DNA from: Psychrobacter okhotskensis
Lineage (GTDB): Bacteria; Pseudomonadota; Gammaproteobacteria; Pseudomonadales; Moraxellaceae
Direction: 5' to 3'
Assembly (NCBI RefSeq): GCF_013248965.1
Contig: NZ_JABRVQ010000008.1
Span: 1-64,000, forward strand
Length of the DNA: 64,000 nucleotides
Below are positions 19,057 to 28,558 of this stretch, one piece after another. Position 1 is the stretch's first letter; every line of letters starts with the position of its first letter. The translations under genes and the position numbers were made by a program. The notes below the pieces were generated by a model that searched no databases, was not told the DNA's origin, and was given only the letters and a program-made list of their open reading frames with translations.

Positions 19057-20178
19057 TTAAGCAGCATCCGCATTTTCAACACGGTGCTCCATCTTTAAGT
19101 AGTCTTCTGATTGCATCTCAAGCAAGCGCGAGCGTGTCCGTTCAATCTCAAACGCCAGCTTTTCACCTTGATACAGCTCAAGAATTGACTGCTCTGCTCG
19201 AACCAATAGTTTTACGCGGCGATCATAAAACTCATCGACCATATAAATAAACCGGCGCGTTGGATCACGCAGGTCATCATCTAACGCTGGGACCCCATTG
19301 ACCAGTACCGTATTGAACTGTTTGGCGATTTCAATAAAATCAGCAGCGGAGCGCGGCTCCATACATAAATGACGAAAATCGCAGAATAAAATATCTTCGG
19401 TACGGGCATTGATTTTGATCTGCCGACCATTGATAGTGATAGGCTCATTGCTGATTTTTTGATTATTAGACAAGCTCGCAAAGCGGTTGGCCAGCCAATG
19501 GTGATTGGCTTTGGTCATGGGTGATTCATACAACTCTGCTTGCTGTAATACGCGCAAACGATAGTCAATACCAGAGTCGATATTCATGACTGTAGTATGG
19601 CGCTCAACTTCAGCGATAGCCGGCATAAAACGATCGCGATGCAAACCGTCTTTGTAGAGTCCAGACGGCTCAATATTTGAAGTCGCAACCAACGTCACGC
19701 CGCGATTGAATAACATGGTAAATAGATCGCCCAAAATCATCGCATCAGAGACGTTGGAGACAAAGAACTCATCAAAGCAGATAATAACGGCTTCTTTGTA
19801 AATGATATCAGCAACTTTCTCTAATGGATCACTCTCACCTTGGATGGCATTTAGCTCGCGATGGACGCGCTGCATGAAATGATGGAAATGCTGACGTATC
19901 TTGCGATCAATGGTTAAAGAATCGTAAAACATGTCCATCATCCAAGTCTTACCGCGTCCCACCCCGCCCCACATATACAAACCTTTTGGGGCAACTGGCT
20001 TGGCCTTTAAAAAGCTAAAAATGCCTTTTTTTTGTTCCACGCTATTGGTGAGCTGATGGTGTAGCTCATCAAGATAGCTCATGGCCTGATATTGCTGCTC
20101 ATCTCGAGTAAACTCATCAGTGCTGATGGCTTGCTCGTAACGTTGCAATGGAGATAAACTCATAATATGACTCATCAT
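19057..20178 (-). CDS. zapE: Cell division protein ZapE (AFG1-like ATPase)
   Basis: A 373-residue P-loop ATPase. Walker A is in GLYMWGGVGRGKTWMMDMFY and Walker B in VICFDEFFVSNVSDA; VATSNIEPSGLYKDGLHRDRF is a conserved ZapE/AFG1 block. ZapE associates with FtsZ rings during constriction under stress. The start is MMSHIMSL; a second Met at position 2 and one at 6 are alternatives. It is followed by an alpha/beta hydrolase gene read in the same direction and located upstream by about 50 bases. Confidence 0.93.
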   Translation of the reverse strand: MMSHIMSLSPLQRYEQAISTDEFTRDEQQYQAMSYLDELHHQLTNSVEQKKGIFSFLKAKPVAPKGLYMWGGVGRGKTWMMDMFYDSLTIDRKIRQHFHHFMQRVHRELNAIQGESDPLEKVADIIYKEAVIICFDEFFVSNVSDAMILGDLFTMLFNRGVTLVATSNIEPSGLYKDGLHRDRFMPAIAEVERHTTVMNIDSGIDYRLRVLQQAELYESPMTKANHHWLANRFASLSNNQKISNEPITINGRQIKINARTEDILFCDFRHLCMEPRSAADFIEIAKQFNTVLVNGVPALDDDLRDPTRRFIYMVDEFYDRRVKLLVRAEQSILELYQGEKLAFEIERTRSRLLEMQSEDYLKMEHRVENADAA

Positions 20179-20228
20179 TTAAAAGGGTAAATATAAAGAA
20201 AAGATAGGTCGCGCTAAGCGCCACTTAT

Positions 20229-20885
20229 TTAATGCTCAGCAAAACTGTGCTGTTCCAACAGTTTTTTTAGCTCAGACAAGCGCCCGTGAAAAAAATGTCC
20301 TGCCCCATCCACGACACTGACTGCCAGTCCTAAGCGTTCTGCAAACTCCTGCATATTATCAGGATCAATGACTGTATCAGCATTACCATAAATCTCAAAA
20401 GTTTTGTCAGCTGGTAAGCTTAAGTCACTGGTATTGTTTTTTTCTACTGAGGGAGCAATCAGCGCGATTTTAGAAACTTCAAAATCACTCAAGCCCCATA
20501 CATGCGGCGCTTCTATGACTTGCTCAGCCGCACGCGCAATCACGTAGCCACCGAAAGAAAAGCCGCCAAGCCATAACTTACGTGCATTGGTTTGTTCTGC
20601 AATCCATTGTAGCACGGTCATTGCATCCACCACCTCTCCTTCAGCATAATCATGCTCGCCTGTCGATTGACCGACACCGCGAAAATTAAAACGGACCACG
20701 TGCATACCGTTATCACGGGCAAAACGATACATCGTCGTGACCACTTTATTGTTCATCGTACCGTCAAACAACGGGTTGGGATGACAAAGCAGCGCCACCG
20801 TGTCAGTATTCGGATCGTTGGGATTGTCTTGTTGCCATAGTGCGTCAACTTCGAGCACGCCAGCAGGAGCAGGAATCAATTGCAT
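20229..20885 (-). CDS. Alpha/beta hydrolase
   Basis: A 218-residue cytosolic protein of the small alpha/beta hydrolase group found beside zapE in many gammaproteobacteria. It shows CHPNPLFDGTMNNKVV, FNFRGVGQSTG (oxyanion region), the nucleophile elbow GGFSFGG, and the catalytic His in GAGHFFHG, with an Asp in NADTVIDP. Substrate is unknown. It has its own start directly upstream of zapE and is likely cotranscribed. Confidence 0.85.
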   Translation of the reverse strand: MQLIPAPAGVLEVDALWQQDNPNDPNTDTVALLCHPNPLFDGTMNNKVVTTMYRFARDNGMHVVRFNFRGVGQSTGEHDYAEGEVVDAMTVLQWIAEQTNARKLWLGGFSFGGYVIARAAEQVIEAPHVWGLSDFEVSKIALIAPSVEKNNTSDLSLPADKTFEIYGNADTVIDPDNMQEFAERLGLAVSVVDGAGHFFHGRLSELKKLLEQHSFAEH

Positions 20886-21239
20886 AAACTTACTTAATAA
20901 TTAAAAATGGATACCTCAATTATCCTAGATATGATTTTTATTTCAAGTGATTTGCTGTGTATGCACGAGGTTTGTGGCAAGTGCACATGGTTTTATCATG
21001 GCTAATAGCTTGGAACACTTAGTAAAATTAGGACAATTTTCTTGGCGGCAACGTCAGCAGGTAATACAAGCGCAATACCGCACACAATAACTGCCTAGAC
21101 ACTCCAGACTGCAATAGGTTAAATTTAGTCTGTCTTTTCAGGGACGACATTTTTAATGAACAAAACTCTTAACGAACAAAATACTTGCCCTACTTGTCTT
21201 TGGTTTTTATGGTTAATTTATAGGAAAGAGGAATAATTT
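20886..21239. promoter_or_regulatory. Divergent intergenic region
   Basis: 354 bases between the minus-strand hydrolase and the plus-strand lipoprotein gene. It must hold both promoters. A 30-codon open frame starts at 20998 but has no ribosome-binding site and is not called. AGGAAAGAGG at 21222-21231 is a good ribosome-binding site for the lipoprotein gene. Confidence 0.4.
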
Positions 21240-21608
21240 ATGAATACTGTTAATAGAACTGCCACCATCACGGCTACTTTGGCGACGGCTCTTATCTTAA
21301 GTGCCTGCCAGAGCACGCCTTCATCACCAGTCATTCAACGTGCCAATTCTATTTACGAGACGACTGGCATAGCGGATAGCAAGGTCAAAGCCCAGCAAAA
21401 TGCACTTGATAGTGCCAAAAATACTTGTCGCAGCAAGCAAGTGATTATCGTTGATGATAAAGTCACTTACAATGGTATTTTAGATGAGCGTGCGGGTCGT
21501 ATGGTTGGACAAGCAGGTGCGGTTATCGGCTCAATCTTTGGGACTGGCTCACCAGATTTGTCACGCGATGATGATTATGAGTATAAAATCAGTTTCCGTT
21601 GCCAATAA
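21240..21608 (+). CDS. Small lipoprotein, YecR-like
   Basis: A 122-residue protein with a lipoprotein signal: a hydrophobic segment followed by LILSAC, giving lipidation at Cys23. The mature part has two more Cys (RNTCRSK-like region and the penultimate FRC), possibly a disulfide, and a Gly-rich segment GQAGAVIGSIFG. Weak resemblance to YecR-type lipoproteins; function is unknown. It has a strong ribosome-binding site (AGGAAAGAGG). Confidence 0.7.
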   Translation: MNTVNRTATITATLATALILSACQSTPSSPVIQRANSIYETTGIADSKVKAQQNALDSAKNTCRSKQVIIVDDKVTYNGILDERAGRMVGQAGAVIGSIFGTGSPDLSRDDDYEYKISFRCQ

Positions 21609-21895
21609 AAGAGTCATTATTAACTGACAAAGCTCCAGCATTCTACTAACTTTTTAAGCTGACGGAATAAGCTGATAAACCTGTGAGTGGCTCAAGCTTT
21701 GTCTTATACATAATAAAAGCCTTGGTATTTGGCATAAAATATTTGGCGTAAAATATAATAGTGTTTGTCCAGTGAGTCAGCGATGAAAATAGCATATTGC
21801 TCGCTGATTTATTGGCTTGACTTTTTGTAGCTGCAATTTTGGGGTAGACTACCCTATCTAATTTTCTACTCACTCTATTCAGTTTTCTAATTTTC
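21609..21895. other. Spacer before the xseA repeats
   Basis: No credible gene, terminator or RNA seen between the lipoprotein stop and the repeat array in front of xseA. It is AT-rich and probably holds the xseA promoter. Confidence 0.3.
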
Positions 21896-21962
21896 AGAAT
21901 CCTAGTCTTCAGAATCCTTATTTTTAGAACTCTTGTTTTTAGAGCTCTTATTTTTAGAATCC
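21896..21962 (+). repeat. 15-bp tandem repeat array in front of xseA
   Basis: Five AGA-starting units at 21896, 21911, 21926, 21941 and 21956, exactly 15 bases apart, with consensus AGAATCCTTATTTTT. The last unit ends 13 bases before the xseA ATG and no ordinary ribosome-binding site is seen, so the array occupies the translation-initiation region. Confidence 0.8.
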
Positions 21963-21975
21963 ATGGTCTATTATT

Positions 21976-23508
21976 ATGCGCAAACCCAATCTTTCAAATA
22001 CCAAACCAGCAAAAGTGTTAGCGCCTGCCAAGGATTTAGCGACGCTGGAAGCCGAACTGGCGGAACAAGAAGATCATTTGGAAGACACGGTCTTGCGTTT
22101 GAGTGACTATTTATCAGCGGTTGAGATGGTTATCAAACAAACCTTTGACCACCGCGTATGGGTGAAGGCTGAAATTCGTAATTTGTCTAGCAAAGGCGGG
22201 CATTATTACTTTGAGTTGGCTGAAAAAGATGAAGAAGGCAAAGTAGTTGCCAGCTGCCGTGGTAATCTCTGGCGCTTTAAAGCTGCACGCGTATTGGCAA
22301 AATTTGAGCGGGCGACCGGCATGCCTCTTGAGCGCGACTTGACCGTATTACTCAAAGTATCCGCAGGCTTTCACGCACAATATGGCTTCTCTATTACCAT
22401 TGAAGACATTGATCCTAGCTATACCTTGGGAGATTTGGCACGGCAATATGCGGAGATGGTCGATCGCTTGACTGGCGAAGGCTTATTGCAGCTCAATCAA
22501 CAATTACCTGTGCCCTTTGATATCGAGCATGTCCTCGTGATTGCGCCCGAAAAGGCCGCAGGTTTAGGTGATTTTCAAGCCGATGCTGATCGCTTAGCAA
22601 GTACAGGCGCTTGTCACTTCCATTACCATCACGCGACCTTTCAAGGCAATCATGCCCCAAGCGAGATTCGCCAAGCCATCGTCAGTGCTCAGCAACGATT
22701 CCAAGATACTTATCAGCGCCTGCCTGACTTATTAGTAATTATTCGTGGCGGCGGCGCGGTGGGAGATTTGGCTTACCTCAATGATTACGAGCTTGCGGCA
22801 TTGGTCGCTGAACAGCCTGTCCCCGTCTGGGTTGGTATTGGTCACGAGCGCGATAAAGTGATTTTAGATGAAGTGGCGCACAGCAGCTTTGACACGCCAT
22901 CAAAGGTAATTGCCGCTATCATGGCCCATTTAGCACAGCTGGTCACGCAGACTTTGCATTATCAAGCACAAATAAAACAAGCCGCTCAGCGTCAACTCAA
23001 TATCGCGGAGCAACAAACGGCGCGACAATTGAGCCAAATACAGTCACGTACCATCGGTCAGCTGACCGCGCTACAAAAAGACAGCGACTATGCGTGGCGT
23101 AGTATTCAGCAAAGCGCACAGCGGCAAGTAAAGCAAGCGGCGAGACTGACAACCGAGTTACACACACAGACGCAAACCCTTGCACATCAGCAATTAGCCA
23201 GCGCCCATAACTACAGTGATATCCATCAAAAAACCATCATGCAGAGCGCGCAGCAGCAGCTGATACAAGCACAACGTGATAGCGCCCATCTTCGTGATAT
23301 CGTACTCTTGCACCGACCGTCTCGTGTGCTCAAGCAAGGCTACACCATGCTGACTAATGATAAAGACAAACAGATACTCACCAGCAGCACACAGCTCTTC
23401 CCTGAGCAAACCATTCATATCGTCTTAAAAGACGGTAAGGCTAAAGCTCAGATTGTTGATGTTAATACTGAGAAGAACACGACAGAAATATCAGATATAC
23501 CAAGTTAA
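21976..23508 (+). CDS. xseA: Exodeoxyribonuclease VII large subunit
   Basis: A 510-residue subunit of the single-strand-specific nuclease ExoVII. The N-terminal OB-fold starts at about residue 40 (LSDYLSAVEMVIKQTFDHRVWVKAEI) with GGHYYFEL. The catalytic domain has IRGGGAVGDL and VWVGIGHERD, and a long Gln/Ala-rich coiled coil follows (about 330-450). The first ~38 residues are an Ala/Lys/Glu-rich extension. xseB follows after 67 bases, so the two subunits are probably coexpressed. Confidence 0.95.
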   Translation: MRKPNLSNTKPAKVLAPAKDLATLEAELAEQEDHLEDTVLRLSDYLSAVEMVIKQTFDHRVWVKAEIRNLSSKGGHYYFELAEKDEEGKVVASCRGNLWRFKAARVLAKFERATGMPLERDLTVLLKVSAGFHAQYGFSITIEDIDPSYTLGDLARQYAEMVDRLTGEGLLQLNQQLPVPFDIEHVLVIAPEKAAGLGDFQADADRLASTGACHFHYHHATFQGNHAPSEIRQAIVSAQQRFQDTYQRLPDLLVIIRGGGAVGDLAYLNDYELAALVAEQPVPVWVGIGHERDKVILDEVAHSSFDTPSKVIAAIMAHLAQLVTQTLHYQAQIKQAAQRQLNIAEQQTARQLSQIQSRTIGQLTALQKDSDYAWRSIQQSAQRQVKQAARLTTELHTQTQTLAHQQLASAHNYSDIHQKTIMQSAQQQLIQAQRDSAHLRDIVLLHRPSRVLKQGYTMLTNDKDKQILTSSTQLFPEQTIHIVLKDGKAKAQIVDVNTEKNTTEISDIPS

Positions 23509-23575
23509 CCATATAATAATATCTAACGATTACTCCCCTACTTACTTACTTGTACTCTAAAAATTAGGACACGCT

Positions 23576-23821
23576 ATGACTACCCCTACTCGCAAGCGCA
23601 AAAAAGCCGCCCCAAAAACCTTTAAGGCAGCTTACGATATTCTAAAAACCAATGCGGCTGAATTGCAGCAACAAGATGAGCCTGATATCGACAACTTGAT
23701 GACCACGGTGGAAGAATCAATTGCCGCTTATCGCGTTTGCGAGACGCGCATCAATGCAGTACAACAAGCATTGGATGCCGCTTTTGCTGAAGAAGATAAA
23801 ACAGAAAATAGCAACAGCTAG
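23576..23821 (+). CDS. xseB: Exodeoxyribonuclease VII small subunit
   Basis: An 81-residue protein with the XseB core: TFKAAYDILKTNAAELQ, a two-helix hairpin, and VEESIAAYRVCETRINAVQQAL. It coats the coiled coil of XseA. Family length and placement directly after xseA support the call. It converges with pncB 15 bases away with no clear terminator between. Confidence 0.9.
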   Translation: MTTPTRKRKKAAPKTFKAAYDILKTNAAELQQQDEPDIDNLMTTVEESIAAYRVCETRINAVQQALDAAFAEEDKTENSNS

Positions 23822-23836
23822 AGATAGGCTCATTCT

Positions 23837-25054
23837 CTATTCGGGTTCATCAACCTCGAAAACTTGGCGCAAATAGGCAAGATAAGTATCATTATTGATC
23901 ATGGTCTTGCCTGGGCTATCAGACAGTTTGGCAACAGGCTGCCCATTACACTCAACCAATTTGAGTACAATATTAATTGGCGTGATGCCCATATCATTGG
24001 TGAGATTGGTGCCAATACCAAAGCTGGTTCTGATGCGCTCTTTAAAGTATTGATGCAACTCCCACGCCTTTTCAAGCGTCAAGCCATCACTAAAAGTCAA
24101 AATTTTCGTCTTCGGGTCTATCTTTAGTTTTTGATAATGCGCAATGGCTTTATCACCCCAAATATACGGATCGCCGCTATCATGGCGCAGACCATCGAAA
24201 AGCTTGGCGAAATACAGATCAAAATCACGCAAGAATGCGTCCATGCCAACGACATCGGTCAACGCGATACCCAAATCACCGCGATATTCATGTACCCAAG
24301 ATTCGAGTGCGGCTTTTTGTGAGTCACGTAAACGCACATCCAATGCTTGAAAAGCTTGCATAAACTCATGCGCCATCGTTCCTATCGGCGTCATCCCAAG
24401 CTGCTTAGCTAAATAAACGTTTGAGGTGCCGCTAACAACTTTCGGCTCAGCTTTGTGCAGAGTTTCTACCACATGCGCTTGCCAGCTTTTGCTAAAGCGT
24501 CGACGTGTACCAAAGTCTGCAACGATGAAAGGTGGCTTTTCTGTATTTTGTTGCTTTGCATACTGATGCAATAGCGCAACCTTGTCATCCAAGCGCCTTT
24601 GTCCCTCTTCTATTACGCTAGGGCTCGATAAGGCATTAAAATACAACTCGTTAACGATTGCCAGCACGAACACTTCAAAGAACATCGCCTGAATCATCGG
24701 CCCTTCGATATCGATCAACAAGCGCCCTTTATTGTCCGTACTGACGGTAATAAAACGGCGCTTAAGTTTAAACAGCTCTAAATAATCGACAAAATCAGAA
24801 CGCATAAAGCGTAACCCACGCAAATAATCCAATTCATCTTCTAAGAAACGCAATTCACACAGCATGTCCAATTGATGCTCTAACGACTCTCTAATGTCTG
24901 CTAGTGGATAGACCGTTTCATTATTATTACGGCAGCGAAATCGATAGACACCGTGGGTCTGCGGGAACTGGTGTAACATGGCTTGTAGCATGGTAAATTT
25001 GTACAAATCGTTATCAAGTAACGAGGTAATAATAGGTGTAGAGGTGACCGTCAT
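23837..25054 (-). CDS. pncB: Nicotinate phosphoribosyltransferase
   Basis: A 405-residue enzyme of NAD salvage converting nicotinate plus PRPP to nicotinate mononucleotide. It shows [16 protein letters not shown] at the N terminus, FGTRRRFS, the autophosphorylation-site region [23 protein letters not shown], and FSDGL near the C terminus. Standard bacterial length. Confidence 0.96.
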   Translation of the reverse strand: MTVTSTPIITSLLDNDLYKFTMLQAMLHQFPQTHGVYRFRCRNNNETVYPLADIRESLEHQLDMLCELRFLEDELDYLRGLRFMRSDFVDYLELFKLKRRFITVSTDNKGRLLIDIEGPMIQAMFFEVFVLAIVNELYFNALSSPSVIEEGQRRLDDKVALLHQYAKQQNTEKPPFIVADFGTRRRFSKSWQAHVVETLHKAEPKVVSGTSNVYLAKQLGMTPIGTMAHEFMQAFQALDVRLRDSQKAALESWVHEYRGDLGIALTDVVGMDAFLRDFDLYFAKLFDGLRHDSGDPYIWGDKAIAHYQKLKIDPKTKILTFSDGLTLEKAWELHQYFKERIRTSFGIGTNLTNDMGITPINIVLKLVECNGQPVAKLSDSPGKTMINNDTYLAYLRQVFEVDEPE

Positions 25055-25262
25055 GTTACAACCTTAAACGCAAAAGTAAAAAACCCATATTGCTCAATCG
25101 CTAAATAATAGCTTAGGACTTCTAATAACCAATGGTGATGAACCATTAAAAGACCGTTTAGTATAACGATATTTGCTTTTTTTTGCAGATATCGCCACTC
25201 CTAGCAGCAAAAATCATACGATAACAAATAATATCTATAAAAATTGATGCTTAGATTGGTAT

Positions 25263-25299
25263 AAAAAAAGACGCTAAGGATAACCTTAACGTCTTTTTG
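25263..25299 (-). terminator. Terminator after the msr fusion gene
   Basis: AAAAAGACG.TAAGG pairs with CCTTAACGTCTTTTT around a short loop. It lies between the msr stop and pncB; symmetric A/T runs allow function in both directions. Confidence 0.85.
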
Positions 25300-25343
25300 C
25301 TGAGCAGATTGGCATTATTAAATGATTATGATGACTACCATAA

Positions 25344-27179
25344 TTATGATTTAACTAATTTGACCAGTGGCGCGTAGCCTGATTGCGGCATCGCACTGAC
25401 AGGAATGAATTGTAATGCGCCACCATTGATACAATAACGCAAGCCACCGCGATCTTTTGGACCGTCGGGGAAGACGTGACCAAGATGCGAGTCTGCTACC
25501 CGTGAGCGAATCTCTGTACGCACCATATTAAAGGCTTTATCTTCATGCTGAGTAATGACTTGCATATCAATAGGCTTAGTGAAACTTGGCCAACCACAAC
25601 CGGACTGATACTTATCGGTAGATAAGAATAATGGCTCACCGCTGACCACATCGACATAAATACCGGGTGCAAACAGATCATCATACTCATGACTAAAGGC
25701 ACGCTCAGTAGCGGCACCTTGAGTAATGTCATACTGGGCTTTGGTCAAGGTATTCTTCAAAGCATTTTTATCAAAATTGGCATAACGCTTAGGATCTAAA
25801 GTCTCGGCAACCGTACTGACAGCGGCGAGCTTGGTGCGTGCTGTGCCTTCAGGTTTGTCATCAGCAAGGCTTAAATCAATATGACAGTAACCATTTGGAT
25901 TTTTGGCGAGGTAATCTTGATGATACATCTCAGCCAAATAGAAGTTATCTAAGGCTTCATGTTCAACGACGACTTTTTGCTTATACTGAGCCTGTACGCG
26001 TTTGAGTGCGGCATCAATCACCGCTTTGTCCTCTTGATCGGTATAGTAAATTCCTGAACGATACTGCACACCGCGATCATTACCTTGCTTATTTACACTG
26101 GTCGGGTCAACGACACGGAAATAATACTTCAAAATCGTGTCGAGATCGGTCTTATCTGCATCATAAGTAACTTTCACCGCTTCAGCATGTCCTGAACCGC
26201 GAATCACATCCTCATAGCTTGGGTTTGGCTGATCATCATCACCGTTGGCATAACCTGAGACCACATCAACTACGCCATCGACGCGCTCCATATAGGCTTC
26301 AACACCCCAGAAGCAGCCACCCGCCAGATAGATTGAACGGGTATTAATGGCTTTACCTTTATCGTTATAGTAAACCCCATCTTTTTGCTTAATGGTTTCA
26401 ATCTTACTGTTATTGTCTAAGACTTGCACGTTTGTCGGTTTGGCCTTGCCGCTTTTAAGCTCTGCAAAATCGTTATTGGCATTTTCGGCCAGCGCATAAG
26501 CTTGCTCAGCTGTAATATTACCTTTGACTAAATGCACAAGGTTGCCTTTTTTGTCCAGTATTGCCCAGCTAGGATAGACTTGTACGCCAAGCTTATTGAT
26601 CAAATCACCGGAGCTATCGACCAACACTGGTAACTGCGGATAGTCTGCTTGAACGCCAGCATACCAAGTCGTGAACTCACCATCGGCTTTTTCGTTGAGG
26701 TGACCAGGACTGGTAACTGTCACAACATTTAAGTCGGCAAATTTAGGATCGGTACGCCACTTTTCGGTCTCCTCTAGTGTACCCAAACATAGCGGACACC
26801 AGCTTGCCCAAAATTTAACCAAGGTGGGTTTATTAGGATCAATGACTGCCGCACCATTTTTACCCAGACCTTTAGTGAGCTGCGGTAACGCTTGCATTTG
26901 CTTGAGCATGTCAGACGGCAACATATCGCGTGAGTTGGTTACACCGTCGTTTTCACTACCAGACTTACTATTACTAACCGACGTATTACTGCTTGATTGA
27001 TTTTCTGCGCTACTCATTTGCCCACATGCTAACAGTAGACCAGCACTCAATACCGTGGTCACACCCAGCGCACTAGCATTTTTGAGCCAACGTGATGGCT
27101 GGCGCTGTGAGCCTGTTGTCAGATCAGCGTTCTGGTCATCGTCATGAGCATCGTCATTATCGGAGTTATTGTTTGGCAT
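25344..27179 (-). CDS. msrAB: Thioredoxin-MsrA-MsrB trifunctional methionine sulfoxide reductase, predicted lipoprotein
   Basis: A 611-residue fusion with the domain order of the neisserial PilB/MsrAB protein. Residues 1-33 are Asp/Asn-rich, then a hydrophobic segment ends in GLLLAC, predicting lipidation at Cys52. A TlpA-like thioredoxin domain carries WCPLC (127-131). MsrA has GGCFWG with Cys289; MsrB has GCGWPSF (Cys528) and [11 protein letters not shown] with catalytic Cys583. It would reduce both S- and R-methionine sulfoxide in envelope proteins, the thioredoxin domain supplying electrons from the membrane. The unusual feature is the long charged region before the lipoprotein-type segment. 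Confidence 0.95.
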   Translation of the reverse strand: MPNNNSDNDDAHDDDQNADLTTGSQRQPSRWLKNASALGVTTVLSAGLLLACGQMSSAENQSSSNTSVSNSKSGSENDGVTNSRDMLPSDMLKQMQALPQLTKGLGKNGAAVIDPNKPTLVKFWASWCPLCLGTLEETEKWRTDPKFADLNVVTVTSPGHLNEKADGEFTTWYAGVQADYPQLPVLVDSSGDLINKLGVQVYPSWAILDKKGNLVHLVKGNITAEQAYALAENANNDFAELKSGKAKPTNVQVLDNNSKIETIKQKDGVYYNDKGKAINTRSIYLAGGCFWGVEAYMERVDGVVDVVSGYANGDDDQPNPSYEDVIRGSGHAEAVKVTYDADKTDLDTILKYYFRVVDPTSVNKQGNDRGVQYRSGIYYTDQEDKAVIDAALKRVQAQYKQKVVVEHEALDNFYLAEMYHQDYLAKNPNGYCHIDLSLADDKPEGTARTKLAAVSTVAETLDPKRYANFDKNALKNTLTKAQYDITQGAATERAFSHEYDDLFAPGIYVDVVSGEPLFLSTDKYQSGCGWPSFTKPIDMQVITQHEDKAFNMVRTEIRSRVADSHLGHVFPDGPKDRGGLRYCINGGALQFIPVSAMPQSGYAPLVKLVKS

Positions 27180-27595
27180 AACGAATCCTTTTTATAAAGT
27201 CTTACACTTTTTTATGAAGTCTTGCACTCATATCGTGCGCAGTTGGTCACGATCTTCTTGATAGGTTATTAGAGCAGGTGCTCAATTCAATCGATAGTTA
27301 TCTAAATGAGCTAAAAAGAGGATAAACCAAGTGAAGATATGGGCAAAAAAGCTCAGCTATCAGCCGATGTCATAAAAGAATAAAAATAAAGCAAAGAGAA
27401 ATAGAAAGAGGTGAATAAGGACATATTAATAGTATACATCGCTAGCAGAACCTATTTTAATAGTTACTAAGCGCTTGATACATTTATTTAACAACGCGGA
27501 AAAGCTAGTGATATACAACCATTAATAGTGAAGCTTATCAGCTTGGTTTAAAAGTAAATCAATAGAGACTTAGCGCCGCCCATGTTAATTTATGA
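27180..27595 (-). promoter_or_regulatory. Intergenic region upstream of msrAB
   Basis: 416 bases between proV (stop at 27596) and the msr gene. AAAAGGATTC directly before the msr ATG is its ribosome-binding site. No terminator was found for proV and no other gene is seen. Confidence 0.35.
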
Positions 27596-28546
27596 TTAAG
27601 CTTTAGCATGCATGAATTGCGCCACATAGTCATCAGCAGGATTGTCTCTTAATTCGCTAGGCGTGCCCGTTTGCACCAAGCGACCACCATTTAAGATACT
27701 AATACGCTGACCTACTTTGACCGCTTCATCGATATCATGAGTAATAAAGACAATGGTCTTATTGAGACGGTCTTGTAGCTCAAGCAGCTGATCCTGTAGT
27801 TGGGCGCGGATAAGCGGATCAAGCGCGGAGAACGCTTCATCCATCAGCAAAATCGGGTTATCAGTCGCTAAGGCTCGCGCCAGCCCTACGCGCTGCTGCA
27901 TACCGCCCGACAGCTCATCAGGATAGCTGTGTTCTAGATTAGGCAGCCCTACCTCATTAAGCCAATGACGCGCGATTTCATGACGTGCTTCCACGCTCAT
28001 CTTGCGAACGCGTAACCCGTAAGCCACATTTTGTATGACGGTCATATGTGGCATCAAGCCAAAATGCTGGAACACCATACTGACGGTATTCTGGCGATAT
28101 TGTTGTAATTCCTTATCATTCAATTCTAAAATATTGATAGAGTCGCTTGAGTTGGCATTGTCTATCCCGTCTGTATTAGCGGTTACTGGTGCTGCAGCAG
28201 TCGATGCTTCATCTTTTGCTATATCTTGTGCTTTTGATGACAAGGTCTTGGGATTAATATTGGTATCGACCCATATCTTGCCGCTGGTCGGATCAATCAA
28301 CCGGTTAAGATGGCGTATCAAGGTCGATTTACCTGAGCCTGAGAGTCCCATGATGCAATGCAGCTCCCCTGCTTTTATGGCCAAATTAACATCATAAAGC
28401 CCGACTGAATAGCCGGTCTGCTTTTTTACAGCGACACTATCCATACCATCTGCTAGTAGTTTCAACGCTGATTGTGCTTGTGACTCATTAGCATTATAAA
28501 TTTTGCTGATATTCTCTAACTGGATATGATTCATAGCTATTCTCAT
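27596..28546 (-). CDS. proV: Glycine betaine/proline ABC transporter ATPase with internal insertion
   Basis: A 316-residue ABC ATPase of the ProV/OpuAA group. Walker A GLSGSGKST is at 67-75, the Q-loop in VFQHFGLMPHMT, the signature LSGGMQQR, and Walker B LLMDEAFSALDP. The CBS domains of E. coli ProV are absent. Between Walker A and the Q-loop there is an insertion of about 45 residues rich in Ala, Asp, Asn and Ser, not usual in the family. It lies 12 bases after the proWX gene, so they form an operon. The start could be at 28546 or at Met5. Confidence 0.93.
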   Translation of the reverse strand: MRIAMNHIQLENISKIYNANESQAQSALKLLADGMDSVAVKKQTGYSVGLYDVNLAIKAGELHCIMGLSGSGKSTLIRHLNRLIDPTSGKIWVDTNINPKTLSSKAQDIAKDEASTAAAPVTANTDGIDNANSSDSINILELNDKELQQYRQNTVSMVFQHFGLMPHMTVIQNVAYGLRVRKMSVEARHEIARHWLNEVGLPNLEHSYPDELSGGMQQRVGLARALATDNPILLMDEAFSALDPLIRAQLQDQLLELQDRLNKTIVFITHDIDEAVKVGQRISILNGGRLVQTGTPSELRDNPADDYVAQFMHAKA

Positions 28547-28558
28547 TATTGTTGTTAT

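Noticed and set aside
20998..21090. 30-codon frame beginning MANSLEHLVKLGQF
   Set aside because: No ribosome-binding site, no known family, and too short to separate from chance; it might still be a gene relic.
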